This document shows positions 49,343 through 59,305 of a stretch of 60,303 nt of DNA, in pieces. Position 1 is the first letter of the stretch; each line of letters starts with the position of its first letter. Position numbers and translations under genes: made by a program. The notes under the pieces are model-generated. The model did no database searches. It was given only the letters and a program-made list of their open reading frames with translations, and was not told where the DNA came from. The stretch covers positions 1 through 60,303 of the forward strand of contig NZ_BAEH01000081.1 in NCBI RefSeq assembly GCF_000241305.1. Reading direction: 5' to 3'. This DNA comes from Gordonia effusa NBRC 100432. Lineage in GTDB: Bacteria > Actinomycetota > Actinomycetes > Mycobacteriales > Mycobacteriaceae.

Positions 49343-49708
49343 CTACATCGCTTCGGCCTGCGCCCGCCGGATCACTTCGCGAGCCGAGTGGGAATGCAGC
49401 GCCTGTGCCGGATGAATCCCGAGGTCATCCTGCACGGTGAATAGCCAGCGCAACGCCTCGTCGCGATCGAATCCGCCGTCGAGTAGCACAGCTACGATGC
49501 CGTCGAAATGTTTAGCGATGCCGTTGTCGTCGAAGAACAACGCGGGGATACCCGGCTCGCCATTACGGGACAGCGCGAGCAGGTGGTGATCGCGGATCAG
49601 CGTGCGTACCCGTCCGGCCGAGACCCTCAGGCGTCGCGCTGCTTCGTCCACGGTCAACACCTCGACCTCGCCGGGTAGGTCATCGGCGGACAGGGGTAAG
49701 GAAGCCAC
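49343..49708 (-). CDS. Rv2175c-like DNA-binding regulator
   Basis: 121 residues. An N-terminal helix-turn-helix of excisionase/MerR-like type (LTVDEAARRLRVSAGRVRTLIRDHHLLAL), then the family-specific C-terminal domain (GIPALFFDDNGIAKHFDGIVAVLLDGGF, DEALRWLFTVQDDLG). In M. tuberculosis the homologue is phosphorylated by PknL, which lowers DNA binding. The gene is divergent from pknL here too, with a 75-bp shared promoter region. Confidence 0.93.
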   Translation of the reverse strand: MASLPLSADDLPGEVEVLTVDEAARRLRVSAGRVRTLIRDHHLLALSRNGEPGIPALFFDDNGIAKHFDGIVAVLLDGGFDRDEALRWLFTVQDDLGIHPAQALHSHSAREVIRRAQAEAM

Positions 49709-49783
49709 GAACTGACCCTACCCGAGACACACGCACGTCACGCTGTAGCCACCGCGATTGATCAGGCGGGTAAATTCAAGCAG

Positions 49784-51013
49784 GTGAACAATGCCGTCGA
49801 CCCGCTACTGGGGGCCGCGCTCGAACGCCGATACCGGCTCGACGCACTTATCGCACGCGGCGGGATGAGTGCGGTCTACCTCGGCCACGATTTCCGGTTG
49901 GGCCGCTCAGTCGCTGTCAAGGTAATGGACGCCGCCTACAGCCACGATCCAGTCTTCTTGAAACGCTTCGATTTTGAAGCCCGGGCGGTGGCCGGACTCA
50001 AGCATGCCGGGCTCGTCGCCGTATACGACCAGGGTATCGACGCCGATACGGCCTTCCTCGTCATGGAATTGGTTGAGGGCGGGAGCCTGCGTGAATTGCT
50101 GCGCGAGCGCGGTCCCATGCCGCCGCATGCGGTCGTCGCGGCACTGGACCCGGTTCTCGGTGCACTAGGCACCGCGCATCGCGCCGGACTGGTGCATCGC
50201 GACGTGAAGCCGGAAAACATCCTCATCTCCGACGACGGCGAGGTGAAGATCGCCGACTTCGGTTTGGTTCGCGCGGTAGCTGAAGCCGGGGTCACTTCGG
50301 CCAGCGTCATCCTCGGCACGGCCGCGTACCTCTCCCCTGAACAGGTGGAGTCAACACACGCCGACGCGCGGTCGGACGTCTACTCGACCGGCATAGTGAT
50401 GTTCGAATTACTCACCGGCCGAACACCTTTCCGCGGCGACACCCCGCTCGGCCTTGCGTATCAACGCCTCACTTACGACGTTCCCGCACCGAGCGCCGTC
50501 GTGCCCGGGATCCCACCGGAGATCGATGAATTGGTGTTGCGCGCAACCGAACGCGACCCGCGCGATCGCTATCTCGACGGGTTTGATCTACGTAGAGCAT
50601 TGCTCGACGCCGCGGACGAACTTGATCTTCCCCCGTTCACGGTGCCAGCGCCGGTTCGCTCGGCGGAGCGAGAGTCAGTGTCCGCCTTTCGATCCCGCGG
50701 AGTCCCAGGCCACGGGCTGCCACCGACGCCCAGTGTGATCGACACCGTTCCGCCGAGCCGGACCAGAACCGTCACCGACCCGAATCGCCCGGCGTCGTCG
50801 TCAGATGACGACCGGTATTACGATCGCGACAACCACGACGATCACACCGTCGATCTCCCGGACCGGTTCGACGACGATTTTGACGACGTCGACGACAATG
50901 TCGAGCTGTCGACGCGAGCGGGTTTGGCGGCGTTCTGGATCTTCCTGGTCCTATTGTCCGCGGCCTGCCTAGCCAGCGTCGGCTGGTGGCTAGGCAACGG
51001 CTTCCTGAGCTGA
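49784..51013 (+). CDS. pknL: serine/threonine protein kinase PknL
   Basis: 409 residues from GTG 49784. Kinase domain at residues 17-275: Gly loop IARGGMSAVYLG, Lys in VAVKVMD, catalytic VHRDVKPENIL (Asp near 141), DFGLVRA, activation loop, and the APE-like SPEQ. An Asp-rich juxtamembrane stretch (about 340-370) precedes a single membrane helix (about 382-403) and a very short outside tail with no PASTA sensor. Pairs with the Rv2175c-like target. Matches Rv2176. Confidence 0.96.
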   Translation: MNNAVDPLLGAALERRYRLDALIARGGMSAVYLGHDFRLGRSVAVKVMDAAYSHDPVFLKRFDFEARAVAGLKHAGLVAVYDQGIDADTAFLVMELVEGGSLRELLRERGPMPPHAVVAALDPVLGALGTAHRAGLVHRDVKPENILISDDGEVKIADFGLVRAVAEAGVTSASVILGTAAYLSPEQVESTHADARSDVYSTGIVMFELLTGRTPFRGDTPLGLAYQRLTYDVPAPSAVVPGIPPEIDELVLRATERDPRDRYLDGFDLRRALLDAADELDLPPFTVPAPVRSAERESVSAFRSRGVPGHGLPPTPSVIDTVPPSRTRTVTDPNRPASSSDDDRYYDRDNHDDHTVDLPDRFDDDFDDVDDNVELSTRAGLAAFWIFLVLLSAACLASVGWWLGNGFLS

Positions 51014-51104
51014 CCGCGTAAACGTTTGGCGGAGAGCTCTTTTGGGACCGGTCGCGCCGTCAACGCTGTCGGTACCTTGGCTGCGATGACGTGCTGGTTG
51101 CGGA

Positions 51105-51320
51105 GTCTCGATACACCCGTCTCGGCTAGCGCCTCGCCGGGCACTCGACCAGCGGTGGCACGGCAATAGTCGGTAGTCGGGAGGCATATCGATGATGCGC
51201 ACAGTAGCGGTCGGGACGGTATTCGCCGATGATCGAGTGCGCACAGTAAGTTGTCGGGACAATATTCGTCGATGGTCGAGTGCGCTCGACGAGCGCAGCG
51301 AGACGCGCGTGTATCGAGAC
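51105..51320. repeat. REP-like inverted pair with a degenerate tandem repeat inside
   Basis: Fills much of the 426-bp gap between pknL and aroG. The left element (51105-51151) runs GTCTCGATACACC to GGGCACTCGACCA; the right (51273-51320) runs TGGTCGAGTGC to GTGTATCGAGAC, inverted. Between them are two or three imperfect copies of a 37-43 bp unit with GCACAGTA and TCGGGAC blocks (51191-51227, 51228-51270). No gene or clear terminator seen in this gap. Confidence 0.82.
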
Positions 51321-51439
51321 CGGGGTGAGACGACCTCGGGTGGCGACAACTCGGGTCACCGCAGCAAACGTGAACCGATCACAAGAAGCGACAGGGCGGC
51401 CACAACGACCGCACCCGAAATGAGATAAAGCGCGAAACC

Positions 51440-52858
<1,419 letters not shown>

Positions 52859-52882
52859 TCACATCGCGTGCACGACCTCGAA

Positions 52883-53371
52883 CTAACGCGCGTGATCCGC
52901 GGCCACGATAGCCTCCCACTTACGCAGGTTGTGCCGGGCGTCGGCAAGTGCGTCGTGAGCATCGCGTGGCGCGTTGGGTAGCAACGGTCGACCGGCATCG
53001 TCCCAATACTGTTTCAACTCCCTCGTGTATCGGGGTATGTTGCGCGGCAACGCGGTCATCGGACCCCACAGTTGGCACAGTGCCACGTGGTCGTAGGCGC
53101 CGACCCAGGCCCACAGTTCGATCTCCGAACCGTCCGCGGTGAGGAACTCCAATAACTCGTCACGGATGGTGCGCCGCGACTTCCAGACCTTCGATGAGGG
53201 CGAGGGCAACTTGGGCAGAACATTCGCCCGCACCCAGTCTCCGGCGCGTGACTCGTCGAACTCGGTGGACACCGCGTAGAATTCACGACCGTCTTCGGCG
53301 ACCACCCCCAACGACACTAAATCGATGGTGTGGCCGTCCTCGATAAACTCCGAGTCGTAGAAGAATCGCAT
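52883..53371 (-). CDS. 3'-5' exoribonuclease (polyadenylate-specific, Rv2179c type)
   Basis: 162 residues, RNase T-like DEDDh fold. Metal-binding acidic residues in FYDSEFIEDG (Asp, Glu), WAWVGAYDHVAL (Asp) and HDALADARHNL (His, Asp). The M. tuberculosis homologue trims 3' overhangs of structured RNA and prefers adenosines. The start codon lies exactly at the family N-terminus and overlaps the start of the divergent mannosyltransferase in the sequence CATG. Confidence 0.93.
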   Translation of the reverse strand: MRFFYDSEFIEDGHTIDLVSLGVVAEDGREFYAVSTEFDESRAGDWVRANVLPKLPSPSSKVWKSRRTIRDELLEFLTADGSEIELWAWVGAYDHVALCQLWGPMTALPRNIPRYTRELKQYWDDAGRPLLPNAPRDAHDALADARHNLRKWEAIVAADHAR

Positions 53372-54788
53372 GACCGTAGTATCCCCCGAGCCGCCTCATG
53401 CCGGTTCACCGCTGTGCCCAAGTGTCCCCGCCCAGAATGCGCCGCAGATGCCCTTGTTCCCCACCCGAGTCGACGCCTGGCTGTCCAATTGGCGCCCGAG
53501 CATCCTCGCGCGCATATCGATAGTCCTCGTTTTCGCCGCGTCGACCTTGATGCAGGTAGTCGGAGTGCCATTCACATCGAGTTTCGGCACCCGCACGCGT
53601 ATTGACCTCGACGTCTACCGATTGGGCTCGCAGCTCTGGCAGCAGGGTGTCTCTCTCTACGACGTCGGCTCGATGCCGTTCACCGATGACGGCATCTGGT
53701 TGCCCTTCACCTATCCACCCTTCGCGGCGTTATCCTTCGTTCCACTTGGCGCGATGCCACTGACAATCGCGGGCTGGTTCGTCGCCCTCACGTCAATCGC
53801 CCTGGTCGTGGTGATCGTCAAAATTGTGCTGCGCGTGCTCGATGTGGGCACCGCGGCAAATCGTTGGTGGCTTGCCGCCGCGATTGCCGCTGCCGCGATC
53901 TGGCTCAACCCGACGTGGATGACGCTGGGGTTCGGACAGGTGAATATCTACCTGGTGACACTGATTATCGTCGATGTCTTCGTGGTGGGACGGCACAGCC
54001 GGGCGCGCGGCGTCCTGATCGGTATCGCGTCCGCGATCAAACTGACTCCGTTGGTCTTCGTCGCCGTATTCGTGGTCGCCCGGCAATGGCGTGCTGCGGC
54101 GACCGTCGCGATCACTTTTGCCTGCGCGGCGGCTTTGGCGGCGGTCTGGATGCCGGTCGATTCGTGGCGCTACTGGACTCACACGCTGTTTCACACCACT
54201 CGTATCGGTGATCCGGCCGGCCCGATCAATCAAAATCTGAATGCCCTGTGGATTCGACTGGTCGACAGCCAGTCGGCGCAGCAGATGCTGTGGCTCATCA
54301 GCTCGGTCGTCGCGACCGCCCTGATGGTGCTCGCGGTGCGTGCGGCCCGACCGGTCGCGGCCTTCGCATCCGACGCCACCGGGCGTCGGGCCGACGCTAT
54401 GTCGGTCACGATCGCGATCGCCACGTGGGGTCTGCTGATTTCTCCCACCACCTGGGGTCATCACTGGGTGTGGGTGATACCGGCGATTATCTTGTGCGCG
54501 GTGGTCGCGGCACGTACCGGCGATCGCCGTACCCGGTGGGTCCATACGACGATCGCTGTGTCAGGGGCCGTGATCTTCGCGATCGGCCCTTATCAACTAC
54601 TGCCGAAGCGTGTCGGCGACTGGACGTTCTTTGAGCACGTCGTCGGAAATTCCTACACGCTGTGGGGACTGTGCCTACTTATCGCTCTCTGGCTCGCTCC
54701 AGCGAAGCTATCCGCCCCCGGCGCGCCCGGTGGCGAATCGGCGGCCGAGGTACCCGCCAGCCAATCCGAAGCGACCCCGACCAGTTGA
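53370..54788 (+). CDS. alpha-1,2-mannosyltransferase-like GT-C enzyme (Rv2181 type)
   Basis: 472 residues from ATG 53370; ATG 53448 (MPLFPTRVDAW) is an alternative that better matches homologue length. About nine to eleven membrane helices. Catalytic-loop acidic motif RIDLDVYRLGSQLWQQG and the aromatic FTYPPFAAL typical of GT87/PimE-like enzymes. The homologue adds alpha-1,2-mannose branches to lipomannan/LAM. Ends with an Ala/Ser-rich tail. Converges with plsC. Confidence 0.9.
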   Translation: MTVVSPEPPHAGSPLCPSVPAQNAPQMPLFPTRVDAWLSNWRPSILARISIVLVFAASTLMQVVGVPFTSSFGTRTRIDLDVYRLGSQLWQQGVSLYDVGSMPFTDDGIWLPFTYPPFAALSFVPLGAMPLTIAGWFVALTSIALVVVIVKIVLRVLDVGTAANRWWLAAAIAAAAIWLNPTWMTLGFGQVNIYLVTLIIVDVFVVGRHSRARGVLIGIASAIKLTPLVFVAVFVVARQWRAAATVAITFACAAALAAVWMPVDSWRYWTHTLFHTTRIGDPAGPINQNLNALWIRLVDSQSAQQMLWLISSVVATALMVLAVRAARPVAAFASDATGRRADAMSVTIAIATWGLLISPTTWGHHWVWVIPAIILCAVVAARTGDRRTRWVHTTIAVSGAVIFAIGPYQLLPKRVGDWTFFEHVVGNSYTLWGLCLLIALWLAPAKLSAPGAPGGESAAEVPASQSEATPTS

Positions 54789-54816
54789 TACCGGCTAGCG
54801 CAGAATTGCTACGTCC

Positions 54817-55536
54817 TCACGCGGCTGGCTTTTCGGCCCCGTCGGTAGGCGCGCTGGACTGCGCTGGCTTGTTCTTCAAGGATGCCGCGTAGACATCGAC
54901 GTATTGCTGACCAGAGAGCTGCATCAACTCGTACATGATCTCGTCGGTTACCGCACGCTCGATGAAACGGTTACCGGCCATCCCGTCGAAACGAGAGAAA
55001 TCCAGCGGCTTACCGATTTTCACGGTGATGCGGGCCAGCCGCGGAATCGTCGTGCCAGGCGGGTTGAGGCCGTCGGTGCCGATCATCGCGACCGGGATCA
55101 CCGGCAGCCCCGTTTCCATCGCGACGCGCGCCAAACCGGTCTTGCCTTTGAATAACCGGCCGTCCGGTGAGCGGGTTCCTTCGGGGTACATGCACATCAG
55201 TTCGCCTTGGTCGAGCATGCGACGGGCGGAGAGCAACGCACCCGCCGCGGCGTCGGCGCCGGAGCGATCGATGGGAATCTGGCCCGAAGCGCTGAAGAAC
55301 CAACGCTGAAATCCACCTTTGAGGCCGGTGCCGGTGAAGTACTCGCTCTTGGCCAGGAAGTAGATACGTCGAGGCACCATCAGCGGCAAGTAGAAACTAT
55401 CCACCACGGCGAGGTGGTTACTCGCCAGGATCGCTGGGCCTTCGACCGGAATGTTTTCCAGCCCTTCGATTTTCGGCCGCCCGATCAGGCGTAGGAACGG
55501 GCCCATCAATATGTACTTGAACAGCCAATACCACAT
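54817..55536 (-). CDS. 1-acyl-sn-glycerol-3-phosphate acyltransferase (PlsC family)
   Basis: 239 residues. Acyltransferase block I NHLAVVDSFYLPL (HX4D), block II-like RIYFLAKSEYFTG, block III MYPEGTRSPDGRLFKGKTG and block IV PVIPVAMIGTDG. One weak N-terminal membrane segment. Matches Rv2182c. Makes phosphatidic acid or a related acylated product; acceptor unproven. Confidence 0.93.
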   Translation of the reverse strand: MWYWLFKYILMGPFLRLIGRPKIEGLENIPVEGPAILASNHLAVVDSFYLPLMVPRRIYFLAKSEYFTGTGLKGGFQRWFFSASGQIPIDRSGADAAAGALLSARRMLDQGELMCMYPEGTRSPDGRLFKGKTGLARVAMETGLPVIPVAMIGTDGLNPPGTTIPRLARITVKIGKPLDFSRFDGMAGNRFIERAVTDEIMYELMQLSGQQYVDVYAASLKNKPAQSSAPTDGAEKPAA

Positions 55537-55672
55537 TGTTTACTCCGCACCGCCTCGAATGATTTTCGATCTCTGCCCTGCTTCACAGCAACCAGACCCA
55601 TTGAGCACAAAGATTACTCTGTGCCTACTCCGGCGCCACGACGGCGGCGTACCGGCCGCACACGCCGGCATC

Positions 55673-56641
55673 TCACACCGACCCTGCCGACACCGACAAC
55701 TCTTGACGGGCCACCTCGGCAGCACCGATGACGCTTGCCGATTCGCCCAATTGGGTGCCCCGAATGCGGGCGAGTTGTCGATGCCCTGCTCCGGTGACCA
55801 GCGTTGCGTACTGTTCGCGCGCTTCATCGAGATAGAGCCCCGAAGCCCGGCCAACGCCCCCGGCGATCACGATCAAGTCCGGATCGAAGATATCGGCGAT
55901 CATCGCGAGTCCCTGTGCGAGCGATCGGCTAAAAATTTCGAAGGCGCGCACCGCGACCGGATCGCCGTCACTGGCCGCGGCGGCCACTCGACGTCCGGTG
56001 ACCGAGCCCGGATCCGCCGCGAGGTCGGCAGCCAACTGACTACGCCCCCAGTCCGCATCGGCAACAAGTTCAACGACCGTGTCAACCAAAGCCGTTCCGC
56101 TGCAGTATCTTTCCCAGCAGCCGCGTTTGCCGCACGCGCACGGGCGTCCATTGGGCACGACGGTGATATGCCCCAGTTCCGGTGCGACACCGAAACTTCC
56201 ACGATAGAGCGCACCGTCGAGCAATAGGCCGGTGCCGATACCGGTGCCGATGGCCACCACCAACGAGTTATGTCCCCTGGCCGCGGCGCCAAATCGGTAT
56301 TCGGCCACGGCCGCTGCGTTCGCATCATGTTCGGTGAAGACCGGTAGGCCGATTCGCGCTGTCATATCGGCCGCTACGGCTGCCTCCCGCCACGGCAAAT
56401 GGGGAGCGAAGCGGACGACATCACGTTCTGCCGTGAGAAATCCGGCGATAGCCAAACCGATGCCGGCCACCGACCAGCGAGACGCCAGCTCGCCCACCAA
56501 TCGATCCAGACAATGTTCGAGAGCGGCGGTAGTAGCCGGCGTCACGGCCCGCAACGTGTCGAGCAACTGTCCCCGGTCGTCGACGACGGCGGCCCGCACA
56601 CTCGTACCACCGATGTCGATCCCGATTGTCAACCCGCTCAT
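55673..56641 (-). CDS. ROK-family glucokinase
   Basis: 322 residues from ATG 56641, preceded by AAGGGTCAGGG. ATP motif GIDIGGTSVRAAVVD, catalytic EHDANAAAVAEY, GTGIGTGLLLDG and the zinc site CACGKRGCWE that defines ROK kinases. Probably ATP-dependent glucose phosphorylation (glk-like). No DNA-binding domain, so it is an enzyme rather than a ROK repressor. The 136-bp gap to plsC shows nothing. Confidence 0.9.
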   Translation of the reverse strand: MSGLTIGIDIGGTSVRAAVVDDRGQLLDTLRAVTPATTAALEHCLDRLVGELASRWSVAGIGLAIAGFLTAERDVVRFAPHLPWREAAVAADMTARIGLPVFTEHDANAAAVAEYRFGAAARGHNSLVVAIGTGIGTGLLLDGALYRGSFGVAPELGHITVVPNGRPCACGKRGCWERYCSGTALVDTVVELVADADWGRSQLAADLAADPGSVTGRRVAAAASDGDPVAVRAFEIFSRSLAQGLAMIADIFDPDLIVIAGGVGRASGLYLDEAREQYATLVTGAGHRQLARIRGTQLGESASVIGAAEVARQELSVSAGSV

Positions 56642-56673
56642 ACCCTGACCCTTCTCTGCCGCACCGGGCCTGG

Positions 56674-57024
56674 TCAATCCGTGGCCACCGACCGGTCTAT
56701 CCGCACCGCGATCGATTGATACTGCTGCGGCGCACCAGCTCCCACGTTCGCCGATGATCCGCGCAATGCCTTCGCGATGGCTTCCAGAACCGCGATCAGC
56801 GTAGCTATCAGTCGGGCGAGCAGCTCACCGATTTCACCAAGCAATGCCGAAATGTCACCTGCTAGGTCATGCCCGGCAACCCCGGCGCCAACAAGGTCGG
56901 GTGAGCCAGCGAAGAGTCCGGCAAGATTATCGATCTGGGCGGCCAGGCCCAGCAGTACCTCACGCATCAGGTCCGACGAATCGCCGCTCGTGCCACTACC
57001 GCTCTGGTCACGCTCCTGCGTCAT
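56674..57024 (-). CDS. conserved hypothetical protein
   Basis: 116 residues. Polar N-terminus, then two amphipathic/hydrophobic helical stretches (LMREVLLGLAAQIDNLAGLF; GEIGELLARLIATLIAVLEAIAKAL) that may be membrane-associated, and a polar tail. No family recognised. Lies between the ArsA-like gene and the ROK kinase on the same strand, 32 bp from the latter, so probably in one transcript. Confidence 0.65.
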   Translation of the reverse strand: MTQERDQSGSGTSGDSSDLMREVLLGLAAQIDNLAGLFAGSPDLVGAGVAGHDLAGDISALLGEIGELLARLIATLIAVLEAIAKALRGSSANVGAGAPQQYQSIAVRIDRSVATD

Positions 57025-57060
57025 GGAGTCTCCCGTCTATCCCGGCCGATCGGCGAGAAT

Positions 57061-58272
57061 CTAATCGTCGCTGCGCCTATTCTTCCGCGCCGGCGCCGAC
57101 TTCTTTTGCGGCCATACCGCCGGATTCGGGGTGAACCGGATCCTTAGCACGCCTCCGTCCCAAGCCGCATCGGTAACAACACAACGGCGTAGCACAGACG
57201 GTAAGCGTACCGGGTACCGAAATCCGCTTATCGTCACCAGCAGATCGTCGTCAGACCTCCCCAAGCCCAATCGATCGGGTTCAGGCAACGGCTGATGCCA
57301 CGACATCTCGTAAATGGCGTCCAGATCACTGCCGGACACGAGGTCGACCCGAGCCGCCGCCGAACCGGTCGGCCGCCCACCCGGCGCCGGCAACGTGATG
57401 TTCAGTTTGCGCAGACGCACGCTACGGTCAAGCGGGCCAACGACTTTCGGGACTGTCACGACGTCGACCGCGTCGCCGGCAACCGCGCTCATTCTTGCCG
57501 CGTCATCGACGCTTCCGCTGTTATCGAAAATCGCACGCACCGGCAGGCCCATCAACGCGGCCGACGCCATCTGCGCGGTCAACACCGTGGTGCTACGCGA
57601 TCCGGCCCCAACCACCAGGTGCGCCGCGGTGGTATGCGGATCGGCGAGCAGCGCCGCGATGTCTCGGCAATCGCCATCGAGGTGATCGACGGCCGCGGTC
57701 AGCCGCGCCATCATCGGGCGCTCGCTCGCCGCCGCGAGCCGACGATGCCGCGGCCAGAGCCGGTTGAGCGCCTGACTAAGCACAGCGGGCGCCCGCAGCA
57801 GCGCCAGCGGATCGCGCTGTCCGGAACAATCGACGATCACCGATGTCCAGCGACCGCTCGTCGCCTCGTCACGTACCCGGCGCATCAACAGAAGATCTTC
57901 GATACCCGGCAGCGAGATCAATTCACCGGGCGCGATGGCGGCCAGGGCGGACACCACCGGCAAGATCGGTCCGGAATGAGATTGCGCCGTCGCCAATGCC
58001 TGGGCGAATTCCCCCCAGGTCTGCTCGGTAACCGCGAGCGGATCTAATTCCAGTAGCGACAAATTCGACGAAATCTCAACCGGCACAGAAGATTTACTGT
58101 AAACACCGAATCGGGCCGCGGTTTGCGAATGCCGATCACAGGTGATGAGCAGCGTGTTGTCCGATGCCGATCGTCCCCTGCTGCGCGGTCCCACCGCGGC
58201 GGCAGCGGCCACCACTGATACCCCATCGCCGCCCGGTCCCAGCAGCAAGTGAATGGGTGTGAGATCGATCAG
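57061..58272 (-). CDS. ArsA/MipZ-like ATPase-fold protein with degenerate P-loop (Rv2184c type)
   Basis: 395 residues if begun at TTG 58248. A CTG at 58272 would give a 4-bp overlap with the upstream stop and add LIDLTPIH, the natural first strand. The P-loop position reads LLGPGGDGVSVVA instead of GKGGxGKT, lacking the catalytic Lys-Ser/Thr, so ATP hydrolysis is doubtful. Later VIVDCSGQRDPLALLRAP resembles the ArsA switch region, and the C-terminus has the hsp20-like beta domain seen in actinobacterial ArsA relatives. Function unknown. Coupled to two SRPBCC genes. Confidence 0.72.
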   Translation of the reverse strand: MIDLTPIHLLLGPGGDGVSVVAAAAAVGPRSRGRSASDNTLLITCDRHSQTAARFGVYSKSSVPVEISSNLSLLELDPLAVTEQTWGEFAQALATAQSHSGPILPVVSALAAIAPGELISLPGIEDLLLMRRVRDEATSGRWTSVIVDCSGQRDPLALLRAPAVLSQALNRLWPRHRRLAAASERPMMARLTAAVDHLDGDCRDIAALLADPHTTAAHLVVGAGSRSTTVLTAQMASAALMGLPVRAIFDNSGSVDDAARMSAVAGDAVDVVTVPKVVGPLDRSVRLRKLNITLPAPGGRPTGSAAARVDLVSGSDLDAIYEMSWHQPLPEPDRLGLGRSDDDLLVTISGFRYPVRLPSVLRRCVVTDAAWDGGVLRIRFTPNPAVWPQKKSAPARKNRRSDD

Positions 58273-58733
58273 CCTTCAACTCTTTTCTTGAGGTCGTTAA
58301 GCGCGGCATCGGTGATCGCCTTCTCCGCTCGCCGCTTCAACGTACCGATCAATGGCACGACGAGATCGACCATCAAATCGTAAGTGACTTTAGTAGATCC
58401 CGGAACCTGTTGCGCGAGAGCGTATTTACCTCGCTGGTCCCGTTGCAGGTCGCTACTGACCAACTGCCACGACACAGACCGGCCATCGGCAGCCCAGTCA
58501 TAGTCGAGTACGTAGGTATCCTTGAGCACTCCGGCGTCGAGCACAAACCGCACCTGCTTCGCCGAGCCGTCGTCGGCGGTGGAAATCACCTCGACCGATC
58601 GGGCCGCGGACACCCACTCGGGGTATTTCGCGAAATCCGCGATCACGGCCATTACCTGTTCAGCGTCGGCGTTGATGACAATCGACCGCTGGGTTGAGTC
58701 GCCGCTGCCCGACGCCGACGTATTCTCTGCCAC
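58269..58733 (-). CDS. SRPBCC-family protein (Rv2185c/TB16.3 type)
   Basis: 154 residues from GTG 58733, which shares one base with the upstream TAG stop. START/polyketide-cyclase fold: RSIVINADAEQVMAVIADFAKYPEWVSAARSVEV, then VSWQLVSSDLQRDQRGKYAL and the C-terminal helix LIGTLKRRAEKAITDAALNDLKKRV. Binds a hydrophobic ligand by fold; ligand unknown. Confidence 0.9.
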   Translation of the reverse strand: MAENTSASGSGDSTQRSIVINADAEQVMAVIADFAKYPEWVSAARSVEVISTADDGSAKQVRFVLDAGVLKDTYVLDYDWAADGRSVSWQLVSSDLQRDQRGKYALAQQVPGSTKVTYDLMVDLVVPLIGTLKRRAEKAITDAALNDLKKRVEG

Positions 58734-59152
58734 TACTTCTGCTCCCCTGCCGAAGTTGCGCTGACCGCGGGGTCGCCCGGCTCCCGCCCCGCTTCCAGCC
58801 GTTGTTTCACATCGAACGACATCGTCTTGCCCGCTACCCGCCGCAACCGATTCGCCTCGGCGAGCGCGCGTGAGCGCGCCTGCTCGTCACCGGGCAGAAC
58901 GCCGGCCGGCTCCGCATGCAGGTAGTAGTGCAGCACAAAGCCGTCCATGACCGCTTCGCACCATAGTTCCATCGTGCCGGTTAGTGGCCCCTCGACCGTC
59001 CAACGCATCCCCTCGTGCCGGCGATCTTCAGTTACCCGCAGCCGCAAATCCGGCCACCAGGTACGCCATAATCCGCGATCGGCGATAACGTCGGTCACCA
59101 ATTCTGGCGCTGCGGCGACGAAGATCTCATCCGCCACCTGAATGCTCGTCAC
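58733..59152 (-). CDS. SRPBCC-family protein (Rv2186c type)
   Basis: 139 residues. Lipid-transfer-like fold with VADEIFVAAAPELVTDVIADRGLWRTWWPDLRLRV at the N-terminus, a beta core (MRWTVEGPLTGTMELWCEAVMDGFVLHYYLHAEP) and a C-terminal helix (RRVAGKTMSFDVKQRLEAGR). First gene of a minus-strand run with the second SRPBCC and the ArsA-like gene. Divergent from fadD15 across 153 bp. Ligand unknown. Confidence 0.88.
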   Translation of the reverse strand: MTSIQVADEIFVAAAPELVTDVIADRGLWRTWWPDLRLRVTEDRRHEGMRWTVEGPLTGTMELWCEAVMDGFVLHYYLHAEPAGVLPGDEQARSRALAEANRLRRVAGKTMSFDVKQRLEAGREPGDPAVSATSAGEQK

Positions 59153-59305
59153 CGGATTAGTGTCGCATGCGCGGGTCTACGTCCCTCAACGAGCCGGACC
59201 CGCGACAGCCCCACGAGCGGGCCCGACCCGCATACGCTGACCAAACACCTGGATATACGCTGTTACTCGGCAGTATCTGGTTTTACCCGCGAAAGGTTTT
59301 TGACG

